Of a stretch of DNA of 59,663 nucleotides, positions 19,754 through 30,442 are shown in pieces. Location of the stretch: assembly GCA_905182275.1 (NCBI GenBank), contig CAJJAU010000031.1, positions 1 through 59,663 on the forward strand. The letters are read 5' to 3'. The stretch is from a gamma proteobacterium HTCC2207 (GTDB taxonomy: Bacteria > Pseudomonadota > Gammaproteobacteria > Pseudomonadales > Porticoccaceae). Below the pieces are notes generated by a model. That model made no database searches. It worked only from the letters and a program-made list of their open reading frames with translations, and had not been told where the DNA came from. The number at the start of each line of letters is the position of its first letter. Position 1 is the stretch's first letter. Made by a program: the position numbers and the translations under genes.

Positions 19754-19823
19754 GGGGGAAACGTCCTATTTGAAAGCAGACATTTTAGCGCGGCTGACAT
19801 ATAGGCGCTATTTTTTAATTGAT

Positions 19824-19839
19824 GTTATTTTAAAATAAC
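19824..19839. promoter_or_regulatory. AT-rich 16-bp palindrome between purM and the DUF2066 gene
   Basis: GTTATTTTAAAATAAC is an exact palindrome in the middle of the divergent intergenic region. It is surrounded by AT-rich sequence that contains TATA-like and TTGAT-like boxes on both strands, so it lies where both promoters must be. It does not look like the PurR operator known from E. coli. It could be an operator or simply a low-complexity palindrome. Confidence 0.35.
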
Positions 19840-19909
19840 GATATTTTTATCAATAAGGCTAATCGGGATGAACGGCTGTTACAATACTCGAAGTTCAGGC
19901 GGAGTGATG

Positions 19910-21007
19910 ATGTTAAGAAAAGTATTAGTCATATTATTATGTATTAGCAGCCAGCTAAGCATTGCCGAAGAAGTTGAGAATCTTTATGTGAGTTTGGTCG
20001 CTGTTGCAGATCAAAGTGCAGAGTCTAAGCAGGGAGGCATTAGTGAGGCGCTTAAAAACGTATTAGTAAAATTGACTGGCAATGGTGAAATTTTGCAATT
20101 AAGCCGTTTGAGTCCGTCGTTTGATAATGCTAGCACCTATATTGACGCCTTGAGTTTTCAAGATTTACCTGCAGCAAGTAACCGAGCGTCTCAAGACTTG
20201 ATTGACACACCAATTGGTTTACGCGTGTCTTTCTCCCGATCGGCTATTGACGAACTCATTCGTAACAACCAGCTACCAGTATTGCCGTCGAACAGGCCAA
20301 AATTATTAGTCTGGGTAGTCATAGATGATTCAGCAACTGGGCGAGAGTTTTTGGGTCAAGATTCTTCGAGCTTGGCAGACAACAATATAGGCGCCGATAT
20401 TATCACCGAATTGTCTGAGGTCATGACAGAGCGGGGTATCCCTTATATGCTCCCAACCTTTGATCTCGAAGATCAGCTTGCTCTCCCTATTGAGTCAGCT
20501 TGGAACCTTCAGGCAGACAAGATTCAATCAGCGTCACAAAGGTACAGTGCGGACGGTTGGGTCGCACTGCGTTTTTATCGAACATCAAGTGGAGATGTTC
20601 GCGGAGCTTGGGTCTATCAAGTTGCTGGCCGACGGCAGTTAGGTGACTTTAATGCCGAGCGCGATCAGCCTCTTATCACCTCTGCGGTAAATAATATTCT
20701 AAATAGTTTAACGGGCTCCTTTAGTTATATCCCTAGGGGCGATATCAACTCACTCCTCGTCGAAATCACAGGTATAAATACCTACAGTGACTACCAGCGG
20801 GTTAATGAGCAGTTTAAGAAGTTGGAGATAGTGAGTTCATTTGACTTATTTTCAACTAGAGAAAGTCAAATTACCTTATCCGTATCTGCCGAAGGTGGTG
20901 CCGCACTGCTCCATAAGGCTTTGGTGCGCAGCGGCTACTTTCGTAGCCGCAGTGTTAACTTACCCAATGAGAGTGAATATCTTGTTTTTGACTGGACTGC
21001 AAAATGA
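19910..21007 (+). CDS. DUF2066 family exported protein
   Basis: 365 residues from ATG 19910, chosen because GGAG at 19901-19904 stands five bases upstream and because a clear signal peptide (MLRKVLVILLCISSQLSIA, cleavage near residue 19-20) begins there. The mature protein contains EALKNVLVKLTGNGEI and PKLLVWVVID, typical of DUF2066. The family is conserved beside purM and hda in pseudomonads; no enzymatic motif is known to me. A likely role at the envelope is inferred only from the signal peptide. The stop overlaps the hda start (ATGA). Confidence 0.8.
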   Translation: MLRKVLVILLCISSQLSIAEEVENLYVSLVAVADQSAESKQGGISEALKNVLVKLTGNGEILQLSRLSPSFDNASTYIDALSFQDLPAASNRASQDLIDTPIGLRVSFSRSAIDELIRNNQLPVLPSNRPKLLVWVVIDDSATGREFLGQDSSSLADNNIGADIITELSEVMTERGIPYMLPTFDLEDQLALPIESAWNLQADKIQSASQRYSADGWVALRFYRTSSGDVRGAWVYQVAGRRQLGDFNAERDQPLITSAVNNILNSLTGSFSYIPRGDINSLLVEITGINTYSDYQRVNEQFKKLEIVSSFDLFSTRESQITLSVSAEGGAALLHKALVRSGYFRSRSVNLPNESEYLVFDWTAK

Positions 21008-21705
21008 ACCCTACTGAGCAACTGAGTTTGGCTATTGCGTTAGATGATCAAGCCACATTTGATAACTACTATGCGCCCAATGGCACGCCTCAGCACATGG
21101 CGACTTTTTTACTCAAAGATGATGCTCGCAAATTTGCTTATTTTTCTGGCGGTAGCGGTACTGGATTATCCCATCTGCTTCAGGCTATTTGTCAAACCAC
21201 TGCACTGAGTAAAACCACAGGTAGCGTTTATTTACCACTAAAAGACCTACATAGTTATCCTGCAAGTCAAGTATTAGAGGGCTTAGATAAGGCACCTTTG
21301 GTTTGCATTGATGATTTGCAATTAGTCGCTAGTTGCGAAGATTGGCAGGTACCACTATTTAACCTATTTAATAATTGTCGCGACTCTGGAGCTCGTTTAG
21401 TGATTGCCGCACATCAACCTGCTGATCAATTAGATGTCCCTCTTGCCGATTTGTTATCGCGGCTAAAATCGGGCGTCTCCCTGCATTTACCAGCCTTTAG
21501 TGATGCTGACCAACGGCGACTACTACAATATAGATCTAATCGGCGAGGGCTATATCTGTCTGATGAGGTGGCTCTTTTTCTACTGCATCGATTGCCCAGA
21601 GATACCCATACTCTAATGCAGGCGCTAGAAACGTTGGATAAGGCTTCGTTGCGTGAGCAGCGTCGATTAACTATGCCATTTGTAAAAGGCACCTTGGACC
21701 TCTAG
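21004..21705 (+). CDS. hda: DnaA-related regulatory protein Hda
   Basis: 233 residues; binds the DNA polymerase sliding clamp and stimulates hydrolysis of DnaA-bound ATP after initiation. The N-terminal QLSLAI is the clamp-binding motif. The AAA fold follows with a P-loop-like GGSGTGLSHLL (49-59), a Walker B VCIDDLQL, an arginine-finger context LLSRLKSG, sensor II RDTHTL and the family's ending MPFVKG. The invariant P-loop lysine is leucine here (L55); E. coli Hda already has arginine. Length is normal (about 233). Coupled to the DUF2066 gene. Confidence 0.93.
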   Translation: MNPTEQLSLAIALDDQATFDNYYAPNGTPQHMATFLLKDDARKFAYFSGGSGTGLSHLLQAICQTTALSKTTGSVYLPLKDLHSYPASQVLEGLDKAPLVCIDDLQLVASCEDWQVPLFNLFNNCRDSGARLVIAAHQPADQLDVPLADLLSRLKSGVSLHLPAFSDADQRRLLQYRSNRRGLYLSDEVALFLLHRLPRDTHTLMQALETLDKASLREQRRLTMPFVKGTLDL

Positions 21706-21755
21706 CGCAAACTTAAGGCGAAATTTGTCAATGTAGCGACTGTTGGTTAACGAAC

Positions 21756-23312
21756 TTATTTGGGTGAGGACTTCGTCTCATTTTCCGACATCAGTTGTTG
21801 AATAACCCCCTGACTGTGCAAGTTTAGAAATGCTTCGGTGACTTTTGGGTCGAACTGCGTACCGCTCTTAGATTTGATATATTGAATCGTATCTTCTATC
21901 GACCACGCCGCTTTATAGCAGCGTACGTTGACCAGTGCATCGAATACATCAGCAAGGGCTACAACACGTGCGGGTAAAGGCGTTTCCTCAGCCACTCGTC
22001 CCTCGGGATAACCTAATCCATCCCAATGTTCATGGTGACTGAGGGCAATAGTTTGGGCCAAATCCATACCATACATATTACCTAAAATGGCTGCACCAAT
22101 AATGGTGTGTTGGCGCATTGTATCAAATTCGTCCGCCGTCAGTTTTCCGGGTTTTAGCAATATACTGTCAGGAATTGCCATCTTGCCGACATCATGCAGT
22201 CGAGAAGCTTGACCCCATTTTGAGGCGGTGTTCGCGGAGTGACCCATTTCAACAGCGACTCTTTCAGTATAAAGGGCGATACGACTGATATGCTCGGCGG
22301 TGTCTTTATCTTTGAATTCAGCTATCTCCGCTAGAGTATCAATAGACTTTTGGTAGGCTTTTTCAAGATTAGTGTAGAGTTTTATACTCTCAAGAATACT
22401 GCTGCATTGACTTAAAAATACTTCTAATAATGATCGTTCAGATGGCGCTATTGCGATGTTATTCTCTGCGTAAACAAAGGCAGCAGTCTTGCCATCAATG
22501 TTGAGAGGAATTAGTATCTTCTTAGAATGTAGGTCGATAGGCTGCGATTTTTGGTATGTTTTATTATGATATTTTTTGAGCAAACTCATCATATTGGCTG
22601 AGGTTGGGTCAAATTTAAGAAAGCTTCCTGTTGCATGCTCGATCTTGGCACGGTCGCCATCCACACTTGCAATGAGCGTGTTAAGAGTGCTCCCGTTCGA
22701 GTGTGGTGGAAAAAATAAGACGACTTGATTCAGCACAGCTTCAAAAAATAGTAATTCTGATTGACGTGCCAAAGCGTAAATTTTAGGGACTTCTGATAAG
22801 ACCCGGCGCAATCCATTACGATTCTTCTGAAGCTCATTTAAATCACGGTAGCCTTTAATGGCAAGGCGCAACTTTGCGTAAAGATTTTGACTGGTTAACT
22901 CAGTTTTAGTGAGATAGTTGTCAATATCGTAATTATCAATAACATAGCGCTCTGGTGCGAGGCCAGGTTGTCCAGTACTGATAATTATTCTAGATATTTG
23001 GTTACGCATTGTATCGCGGATATATTCAACTAAATGTAACCCTGCATTATCTGTCTCCATAACGACATCGACAATGAGTACAGCAATATCATCATGTTCA
23101 TGGAGAATTTCGGTTGCCTGCGCTGCGCTATTGGCTTCCAGAATGTTTAGGCCCAATCCGCAAAAATTAAAATTCCGCAAGCTTAAGCGGGTAACTTGAA
23201 TAATGTCTGGATCATCATCTATCAGTAAAACCTTCCAATAGGGTCCATCCTCTTTTACTCTAGATTGCTGTTTGACGAGATTATGGTGTACTTCGGATGA
23301 TATTAATTTCAC
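21756..23312 (-). CDS. Response regulator with HD-GYP phosphodiesterase domain
   Basis: 518 residues from GTG 23312. Domains in order: receiver (about 26-150, acidic D32-D34, phospho-acceptor D82, lysine K135); a middle DUF3369/GAF-like sensor (about 170-310); and HD-GYP (about 325-500) with H341, H373-D374, H402, HH at 426-427 and the GYP triplet at 434-436. HD-GYP domains hydrolyse cyclic di-GMP, so this is probably a phosphorylation-controlled c-di-GMP phosphodiesterase. GTG 23312 is preceded by AAGGAG at ideal spacing; the longer frame to 23348 overlaps the kinase gene and is rejected. The kinase lies immediately upstream. Confidence 0.92.
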   Translation of the reverse strand: MKLISSEVHHNLVKQQSRVKEDGPYWKVLLIDDDPDIIQVTRLSLRNFNFCGLGLNILEANSAAQATEILHEHDDIAVLIVDVVMETDNAGLHLVEYIRDTMRNQISRIIISTGQPGLAPERYVIDNYDIDNYLTKTELTSQNLYAKLRLAIKGYRDLNELQKNRNGLRRVLSEVPKIYALARQSELLFFEAVLNQVVLFFPPHSNGSTLNTLIASVDGDRAKIEHATGSFLKFDPTSANMMSLLKKYHNKTYQKSQPIDLHSKKILIPLNIDGKTAAFVYAENNIAIAPSERSLLEVFLSQCSSILESIKLYTNLEKAYQKSIDTLAEIAEFKDKDTAEHISRIALYTERVAVEMGHSANTASKWGQASRLHDVGKMAIPDSILLKPGKLTADEFDTMRQHTIIGAAILGNMYGMDLAQTIALSHHEHWDGLGYPEGRVAEETPLPARVVALADVFDALVNVRCYKAAWSIEDTIQYIKSKSGTQFDPKVTEAFLNLHSQGVIQQLMSENETKSSPK

Positions 23313-23322
23313 AGAGAACTCC

Positions 23323-24843
23323 TTAATCGCTAACCAAGACGGCGTCATGGTGTTTTTTCATGTCCACCTGAAGAGGAAATTTAATCAAAAATTTTACGCC
23401 TTGATTTTCAGTGCTCTCGCACCTAATAGTCCCACTGAGGTCCTGAGTCACTATGGAGTGACAAATGTAAAGTCCCAATCCAGAACCCCCGGTGCGTTGG
23501 CCGGTAAAAAATGGTTCAAATATGTGGTCGAGAATGGCTTCGGCAATACCAAGACCATCATCTTGATAATTGAATATAATATTTTGATTGTCACTATCTA
23601 ACATCCAATCTAAATTGATTTTGCCACCTTTATCTGGAAAGCCATGGGCTAGGCTATTAGTGATTAAGTTAGTAATTAGTTGCTCAATCAGGCCTGGTCT
23701 TCCATCCAGAATCAGGTGATCTGGACAGTTAGTTTGCACTGTTACAGATTTATTCTTTAACTGATGGCTTAGGTTATAAACGGTATCTTTTGATAGTTTT
23801 TTTAGGTTGAACTCGCGCGTCAATTCGCTGTGCCTATCGATAGAGCTCTGTTTAAAATTTTCTACCATGCGCCCAGCGCGAGCCAGATTATTTGCTGCCA
23901 GTCCTGCGGTCTCGTTCAACTTTTCAGCATTAACCTTTAGACTCTCTACGTTTATTACGTTGATATTTATTTCATAAGTAATTCTATCTGCAGCCTCTTG
24001 CATCTGACTCACGGCACTCACCGCGATACCTATGGGGGTACTTAACTCATGTGAAAACCCTGATACCATGCGCCCTAGTGATGCAATTTTTTGGCTCTTA
24101 ACTAATTCAGTCTGTGTGCTCTTTAGTTCAATAACTTTTGCTTCTAGGGTTTGGGTCTGTGTTTCTAGAGAGAAGAACTGTTGTGTGATTGTTTTGATCA
24201 TCGGTCGAAAAATAAAATATGCCTCTAACATAAGAATAATTATCGTCGACATCCAAAGCAGTAATTCAACTTGGGCCATTTTTTTGAGGGCATTTTCTGA
24301 CTGCTGCACATGCGCCTTTACTACAAGATGCATATCATTTAATAATGTGTCGGTCCGATCAATAAAGCTAGAACTGAGTATAGGTTTTTCATCTAATTCT
24401 TGATCACTTAGTGACAGCAGCGTGCGAGCCAGCGCCACATAATCTGAAATCTGCTTATTCAGTTGCACTGGCTCCTCAAAATAAAGGGCACGCACGGCAG
24501 GGATCATTTCGCCGCCTAAATTTTGTGATTCCTCTCTATCTAGAAGCGCTTGATGATTGGTTTCTAATGCGGTTGCCGCGTCCGAAAGCTTTTTATGAAA
24601 AACTGCCTGACGAGCCTCACCTCGATAAGCTAAGTAGGCTATGTGATACGCTTTTATGGTCTCCAGTAGCAAACGTTCGTCGCCAGCTCTGTCAATCGTA
24701 CTGGATGCGTATCTTTCATCTGCAATTATTTTTTGAAAACTAAAGGTGGACGCAGTGACTAAAAGGGCGATTAGGGTAAGGGCAAAAAGATATCGTAGGG
24801 AGAGACTTCTATGACTTAAATTATCCCTTAATGACTTAAACAT
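23323..24843 (-). CDS. Sensor histidine kinase
   Basis: 506 residues. The first membrane helix is at 18-36, a mostly helical extracytoplasmic sensor spans about 40-190, the second helix is at 194-213, then comes a coiled-coil linker (about 220-255). The phospho-accepting histidine is H265 in SGFSHELSTPIG, followed by the ATPase domain with NLITNSLAHGF, DDGLGI, FEPFFTG and GSGLGLYI. The sensor belongs to no family I can name. Its stop codon TAA forms part of the AAGGAG ribosome site of the next gene, so the two partners are tightly coupled. The signal is unknown. The 227 bases upstream, to sppA, hold its promoter but no gene. Confidence 0.92.
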   Translation of the reverse strand: MFKSLRDNLSHRSLSLRYLFALTLIALLVTASTFSFQKIIADERYASSTIDRAGDERLLLETIKAYHIAYLAYRGEARQAVFHKKLSDAATALETNHQALLDREESQNLGGEMIPAVRALYFEEPVQLNKQISDYVALARTLLSLSDQELDEKPILSSSFIDRTDTLLNDMHLVVKAHVQQSENALKKMAQVELLLWMSTIIILMLEAYFIFRPMIKTITQQFFSLETQTQTLEAKVIELKSTQTELVKSQKIASLGRMVSGFSHELSTPIGIAVSAVSQMQEAADRITYEININVINVESLKVNAEKLNETAGLAANNLARAGRMVENFKQSSIDRHSELTREFNLKKLSKDTVYNLSHQLKNKSVTVQTNCPDHLILDGRPGLIEQLITNLITNSLAHGFPDKGGKINLDWMLDSDNQNIIFNYQDDGLGIAEAILDHIFEPFFTGQRTGGSGLGLYICHSIVTQDLSGTIRCESTENQGVKFLIKFPLQVDMKKHHDAVLVSD

Positions 24844-25070
24844 TCCATGTACTCAGTGAGTCAATCGTTGTGGTTTATCTATGTAGCTGGGTGACAGGGT
24901 CTAGGCGAATTAACTGTAAACACTGCAAACACTATGCTTTAAGGTATAGACCATAAATATTGAAGAGTAAAGCCAGATCTAAGACCTTGGCTTTAGCTAT
25001 GATGGAGTAACGTTGAGTGGGACACAGTCTGAGACGGTTACGCAGTAATCTGGAGGCCTAGGCTAGTGCT

Positions 25071-26933
25071 TTAAAGAGGACATTTTTCGCAATATAAATA
25101 AATATGTTTAGGATCATTTAATGTATTAATGAGGTTTAAAGGCGCCAATATTTTTTTGGCGTAACGACCAAGATTGTTATCAGATATTGAGCTCTCTATG
25201 TTTGATGTCAGCCCGAGTACTTGCAAGGAAGCTGCAACATTACTGTTTAGGCCAGTTAATAAGGCTTCAATGGGAGTCATTTCTTTGCGGCGGTAGTCGA
25301 CCTGATAGTTATCTAAATCAGCGATTTCAGCAGCCACTAAGATGGCATCATTGAGATCGCCTAACTGGTCGACCAAACCATTGGCCAACGCTTGATTCCC
25401 CGTCCACACACGACCTTGAGCGATTTTATGCACCTCTGCAGGTGTTGAGTCTCGACCGTTGGCGACTAGCGTGATGAAACGGGTGTAAATATTATCTACA
25501 CCGGCCTGAATAATAATTTTGGTTTGTTCGGTGAGAGGACGATCGAGTTCCATCATTGCTGCAATGTCTGTGGTGCCAACACCATCTGAATAAATACCTA
25601 ACTTTGCTAGAGATTGGTCAATAGTGGGAACAACCCCCCATACGCCGATAGAGCCGGTGATAGTTGTTGGCATTGCTAGTATTCTGTCGGCTTCTGCGGC
25701 GATCCAGTAGCCTCCTGATGCAGCAGCGCTGCTCATCGAAACCACTACAGGAATGCCTTGATTTTGGATAGCATTAATAGAGTCTCGAATGATTTCAGAG
25801 GCGAAAGCACTGCCACCGCCACTATCAACTCTCAAGACCACCGCTTTGACATTCTCATCTTCGCGCAATTCTGTAAAAATCGCCGCTAGGGTATCACCAC
25901 CGATGCTGCCTTCCGGTTGCTGCCCGTCCATGATGGACCCACTGGCTACTACAACGGCGATCTGATTTTGACCGTTGGAGATCTGCTTATTGGCAAGACG
26001 TGTGTTGGATAAATAGCTGTCCATGTTAATGCTGATAACATCATCATCTTCGCTGGCTATATTTGCTATCAAATATTGATGAATACCTGAGCGACTGGCA
26101 ATTGTATCGACCAGTCCCGCGGCCTTGGATAGGGCCGCACTGTCACCTTTATATTGTTCAAGCGAAAGATGTAAGTTATTAGCATAATCGTTGACAGAAC
26201 CTTCATCTAGGCTCCGTAGGTCTTCTATTTCAGAGCTGTAGGATTGCCATAGGTCATTGAGTAAAACGCCTGTTTCATCGCGCACCTGAGGAGACATACT
26301 ATTGCCCATCAATGGCTCCACGGCACTTTTATATTGGCCGACGCGGAAAATATTCATGGTAATATTTAGCTTATCTAGGGCGTCTTTAAAGTAGCTTCTG
26401 TATGAGCCAAAGCCGGTTATCATTACTCCGCCCAAGGGGTTAAGTATTATTTCGTCGGCGTGTGCGGCGAGAAAGTACTGTGACTGGGTAAAATAATCTG
26501 CAACTGCAATAATGGGTTTGTCAGTCGCTTTAAAGCGGCGCAGAGCAGCGCCTATTTCTTGTAACTTGCTGAGACTAGCGCCAGCCATATAGTCTGTATC
26601 TAGCAGTAAATGGGTAATTCTGCTGTCGTCTCTGGCAGTATCAATAGCTTCCACTATGTCGCGCACTAGCGTTTCAGTATTCTGCTGACTACCCTGCGCT
26701 AGAACTTGGGCAAGCGGGTCAACATAACTTTTTTGATCCACTAGAACACCCTGTGGCGCAAGATATAAGGCACCTTCCTCGGGCACAGGTTGGATATTAC
26801 CTACAAACATACCGCCAATGACCGAGAACAACACAATCACAATCAATAAGCTAAAAGCATAGCGTATCCCCGTCAATATACTGCCGATAAACTTAAAAAT
26901 CCGACGTATTAAACCTGGTTTTTTGTCAGTCAC
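25071..26933 (-). CDS. sppA: Signal peptide peptidase SppA, long form
   Basis: 620 residues; membrane-bound serine-lysine protease that degrades cleaved signal peptides. The membrane helix lies at about 25-45. The tandem peptidase domains of the long (67K) type are visible: the N-terminal half gives the general-base lysine K202 in GQYKSAVEPL, the C-terminal half the nucleophile S406 in AASGGYW, and VLRVDSGGGSAFASE lies just before. Length matches E. coli SppA (618). The DUF2069 gene lies 29 bases upstream on the same strand and is probably co-transcribed. Confidence 0.95.
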   Translation of the reverse strand: MTDKKPGLIRRIFKFIGSILTGIRYAFSLLIVIVLFSVIGGMFVGNIQPVPEEGALYLAPQGVLVDQKSYVDPLAQVLAQGSQQNTETLVRDIVEAIDTARDDSRITHLLLDTDYMAGASLSKLQEIGAALRRFKATDKPIIAVADYFTQSQYFLAAHADEIILNPLGGVMITGFGSYRSYFKDALDKLNITMNIFRVGQYKSAVEPLMGNSMSPQVRDETGVLLNDLWQSYSSEIEDLRSLDEGSVNDYANNLHLSLEQYKGDSAALSKAAGLVDTIASRSGIHQYLIANIASEDDDVISINMDSYLSNTRLANKQISNGQNQIAVVVASGSIMDGQQPEGSIGGDTLAAIFTELREDENVKAVVLRVDSGGGSAFASEIIRDSINAIQNQGIPVVVSMSSAAASGGYWIAAEADRILAMPTTITGSIGVWGVVPTIDQSLAKLGIYSDGVGTTDIAAMMELDRPLTEQTKIIIQAGVDNIYTRFITLVANGRDSTPAEVHKIAQGRVWTGNQALANGLVDQLGDLNDAILVAAEIADLDNYQVDYRRKEMTPIEALLTGLNSNVAASLQVLGLTSNIESSISDNNLGRYAKKILAPLNLINTLNDPKHIYLYCEKCPL

Positions 26934-26962
26934 TGAACTTCCTTTTAGTTACTAAATAAATG

Positions 26963-27307
26963 CTACAGAGTATTTTTTTGTCTAAGTCGCGCATTCCATG
27001 TTGCTGCGACAAACAATACAACAATTAGTGCGAGCTCCGCAATATCTAGCGGCCTAGGATCTGGAACACTCAACTTATAAGTCGCTATGGCAAAGTAGAG
27101 AAGAAGTACAAAGCACAACCAAATAAGTGTGCGCAGCCTAACTTTGATAATGCCTGAAATAAATACCACCAGCGGTGCAAGGGACATAAAGTAGATGACC
27201 AAAGGTGCACTTTGCAACCACAGGTTAACGGTTAGCGTAATTAACAAAATGAAAAAACTATACTGTATTGCTAGTTTTGAAATAGCTATTTTTAGTTCGA
27301 CCTTCAC
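26963..27307 (-). CDS. DUF2069 family small membrane protein
   Basis: 114 residues with about four hydrophobic helices and a short basic C-terminus. The SLAPLVVFISGI segment and the RPLDIAELALIVVLFVAATW ending fit DUF2069, a conserved inner-membrane family without known function. In Pseudomonas this gene also follows wrbA, as it does here (27 bases between them), so the arsC-wrbA-DUF2069 order is conserved. No catalytic or binding motif is visible. Confidence 0.8.
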   Translation of the reverse strand: MKVELKIAISKLAIQYSFFILLITLTVNLWLQSAPLVIYFMSLAPLVVFISGIIKVRLRTLIWLCFVLLLYFAIATYKLSVPDPRPLDIAELALIVVLFVAATWNARLRQKNTL

Positions 27308-27334
27308 CGATACCTTCCCAATATTCTTAGTGGA

Positions 27335-28287
<953 letters not shown>

Positions 28288-28497
28288 AGTGGTTTAGTTA
28301 TATACCCTTTTTTGGAAGCCTACATTGTAAGGCTAATGAGTTGAAACAGGAAGAATCTTAAATACCCTATGATTAAGGAGGCACTGCCTTTAATTAGGAT
28401 CAGTTTTGGTCAAAATTTCGCGCAAAGTGCGCTATGCTATGGGACTGACGCTAATGGGTATACCGCCAGCTTAAATCGGTTGGCATAAGGACTAAAA

Positions 28498-28926
28498 ATG
28501 TTTAAAAAATTATTTATCATCGGGTTGCTTTTGGTTGGATGTTCCTCAGACAATGGCTACCCAACATTAGACGGAACATCTATTGATGTAACTGCGCCAG
28601 GAAAGCTGTTGGTCATTAATTATTGGGCGGTTTGGTGTGCACCTTGTCGCAAGGAAATTCCTGAGTTAAACGAACTTGCGGCACATCATGCTGATAAGTT
28701 GACCGTGTTGGGGGTTAATTTCGATGATTCACAAAATGACATATTGCGCAGTGAAATTACTAAGCTAGGCATTCAGTTTCCAAGTTTTATTAGAGACCCA
28801 AGACTTACCTGGGGACTGGAGCCGGTATCGATACTGCCTGAAACCTTGATCATCAGTCCTGAAGGTAAACTTTTACACAGATTGATAGGTCCACAAACAC
28901 TAGCGACCTTAGAGGCTTTGCTATAG
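28498..28926 (+). CDS. TlpA-like thioredoxin-fold lipoprotein
   Basis: 142 residues. A lipoprotein signal peptide ends in LLLVGC (C15), so the protein is probably lipid-anchored facing the periplasm. The thioredoxin active site is WCAPC with C47 and C50, followed by the cis-proline region SILPETLIISPEG. Such proteins keep periplasmic thiols reduced or serve cytochrome c or metal-site maturation; nothing nearby identifies the client. It is separated from the aldehyde dehydrogenase by 85 bases. Confidence 0.88.
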   Translation: MFKKLFIIGLLLVGCSSDNGYPTLDGTSIDVTAPGKLLVINYWAVWCAPCRKEIPELNELAAHHADKLTVLGVNFDDSQNDILRSEITKLGIQFPSFIRDPRLTWGLEPVSILPETLIISPEGKLLHRLIGPQTLATLEALL

Positions 28927-29011
28927 CAGGTTCCCCTGATAGGGTATAGACGATTGCCTGGCAGATTCGTACAGTCGCCCCATTAAAATGAAAACTCTTG
29001 TAGAGGTAATT

Positions 29012-30430
29012 ATGAAAGATTTACGAAAATTTTATATTGACGGTCAGTGGGTCGATCCCATTCAAAGTAATGACCTGCCGGTTGAAAACCCAGCTAATGA
29101 AGAGCTAGTGGCAACCATATCACTGGGTGCTGCGGCAGACGTAAATCTTGCTGTAGCTGCTGCTAGGCGAGCATTTCTAGGTTTTTCTCAGACCTCAGTG
29201 GATGAGCGAATTGCCCTGATGGAAAAGCTACTGCAAATTTATATAGATCGCTACGATGAAATGGCGGTGGCTATCTCTATTGAGATGGGAGCGCCTATTT
29301 CTTTTGCTACTGCTGCCCAGGCAGATTGCGGCCGTGGTCACATCAATGCGGCTCTTGAAGCCTTAAAGCAATTTGAATTTGAACGACAGGTTGGCAATAC
29401 GCGAATTGTCAAAGAAGCTATCGGCGTCTGTGGGTTTATCACGCCGTGGAATTGGCCCATCAATCAAATCAGCTGCAAGGTAGCTCCCGCATTAGCAACT
29501 GGTTGTACCATGGTACTTAAACCGAGTGAAATTGCTCCAATCTCAGGTTATTTGTTCACTGAAATGATGGACCAGGCAGGTTTCCCTGCTGGGGTTTACA
29601 ACATGGTTAACGGTGATGGGCCCAATGTAGGTTCAGTAATTGCTAGCCATCCTGAAGTTGATATGGTGTCGTTCACCGGGTCAACTCGTGCCGGAATTTT
29701 GGTTGCTAAGGCTGCTGCTGACACGGTTAAGCGTGTGACTCAAGAGCTGGGAGGAAAGTCACCGAACATTATTTTTGAGGATGCTGATCTTGAGAAGGCA
29801 GTAACTGCCGGAGTTACTCACATGATGGGCAACACTGGTCAATCCTGTAATGCGCCATCGCGCATGTTAGTTCAGTCATCTGTGTATGGTAAAGCTCTGG
29901 CTATCGCAAAACAGGCCGCCGCGAATGTAGCTGTGGATCAACCGACTAAAGAAGGTTGGCATTTGGGCCCGCTCTCTAGCCGCGTACAGTTTGATAAAGT
30001 TCAAGGATTGATTCACACAGGCATCGAAGAAGGTGCAACTCTAGTAGCAGGAGGCCTTGGTAAACCAGAGGGTCTAGAAACCGGTTATTTTGTTAAGCCG
30101 ACGATTTTTGCTGATGTAAATAATGACATGACGATTGCTCGTGAAGAAATATTTGGGCCTGTTTTAACGATGATCCCCTTTGATAGTGAAGAGCAAGCTA
30201 TTGAAATTGCTAATGACACGCCATATGGGCTGTCGGCATATTTCAGCACTGGCAGCGAAGAGAGAGCCGCGCGAGTAGCGGGGAAATTACGCGCAGGTAT
30301 GGTTAGCATCAATAGTGCCTCTCAGGACTATGCCGCACCTTTCGGCGGCTACAAGCAGTCTGGCAATGGTCGTGAGTGGGGTGAGTATGGTTTTGACGAT
30401 TTCCTAGAAATCAAAGGTATTACAGCATAG
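29012..30430 (+). CDS. NAD(P)-dependent aldehyde dehydrogenase
   Basis: 472 residues of the ALDH superfamily. Catalytic residues are N147 in TPWNWP, E245 in QELGGKSPN and C279 in GQSCNAPSR; FTGSTRAG is the cofactor-binding turn. The GYFVKPTIF and EEIFGPVL motifs are standard. The start at 29012 has AGAGG five bases upstream; an in-frame ATG at 28988 lacks support. The substrate is not clear: no choline, gamma-aminobutyrate or alcohol dehydrogenase partner is adjacent. A hairpin separates it from the convergent permease gene. Confidence 0.92.
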   Translation: MKDLRKFYIDGQWVDPIQSNDLPVENPANEELVATISLGAAADVNLAVAAARRAFLGFSQTSVDERIALMEKLLQIYIDRYDEMAVAISIEMGAPISFATAAQADCGRGHINAALEALKQFEFERQVGNTRIVKEAIGVCGFITPWNWPINQISCKVAPALATGCTMVLKPSEIAPISGYLFTEMMDQAGFPAGVYNMVNGDGPNVGSVIASHPEVDMVSFTGSTRAGILVAKAAADTVKRVTQELGGKSPNIIFEDADLEKAVTAGVTHMMGNTGQSCNAPSRMLVQSSVYGKALAIAKQAAANVAVDQPTKEGWHLGPLSSRVQFDKVQGLIHTGIEEGATLVAGGLGKPEGLETGYFVKPTIFADVNNDMTIAREEIFGPVLTMIPFDSEEQAIEIANDTPYGLSAYFSTGSEERAARVAGKLRAGMVSINSASQDYAAPFGGYKQSGNGREWGEYGFDDFLEIKGITA

Positions 30431-30442
30431 TACTCTGATAGA

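Noticed and set aside
28369-28485. Small plus-strand frame of about 38 codons upstream of the thioredoxin-like lipoprotein
   Set aside because: No clear ribosome site, no recognisable motif, and it occupies the space needed for divergent promoters.
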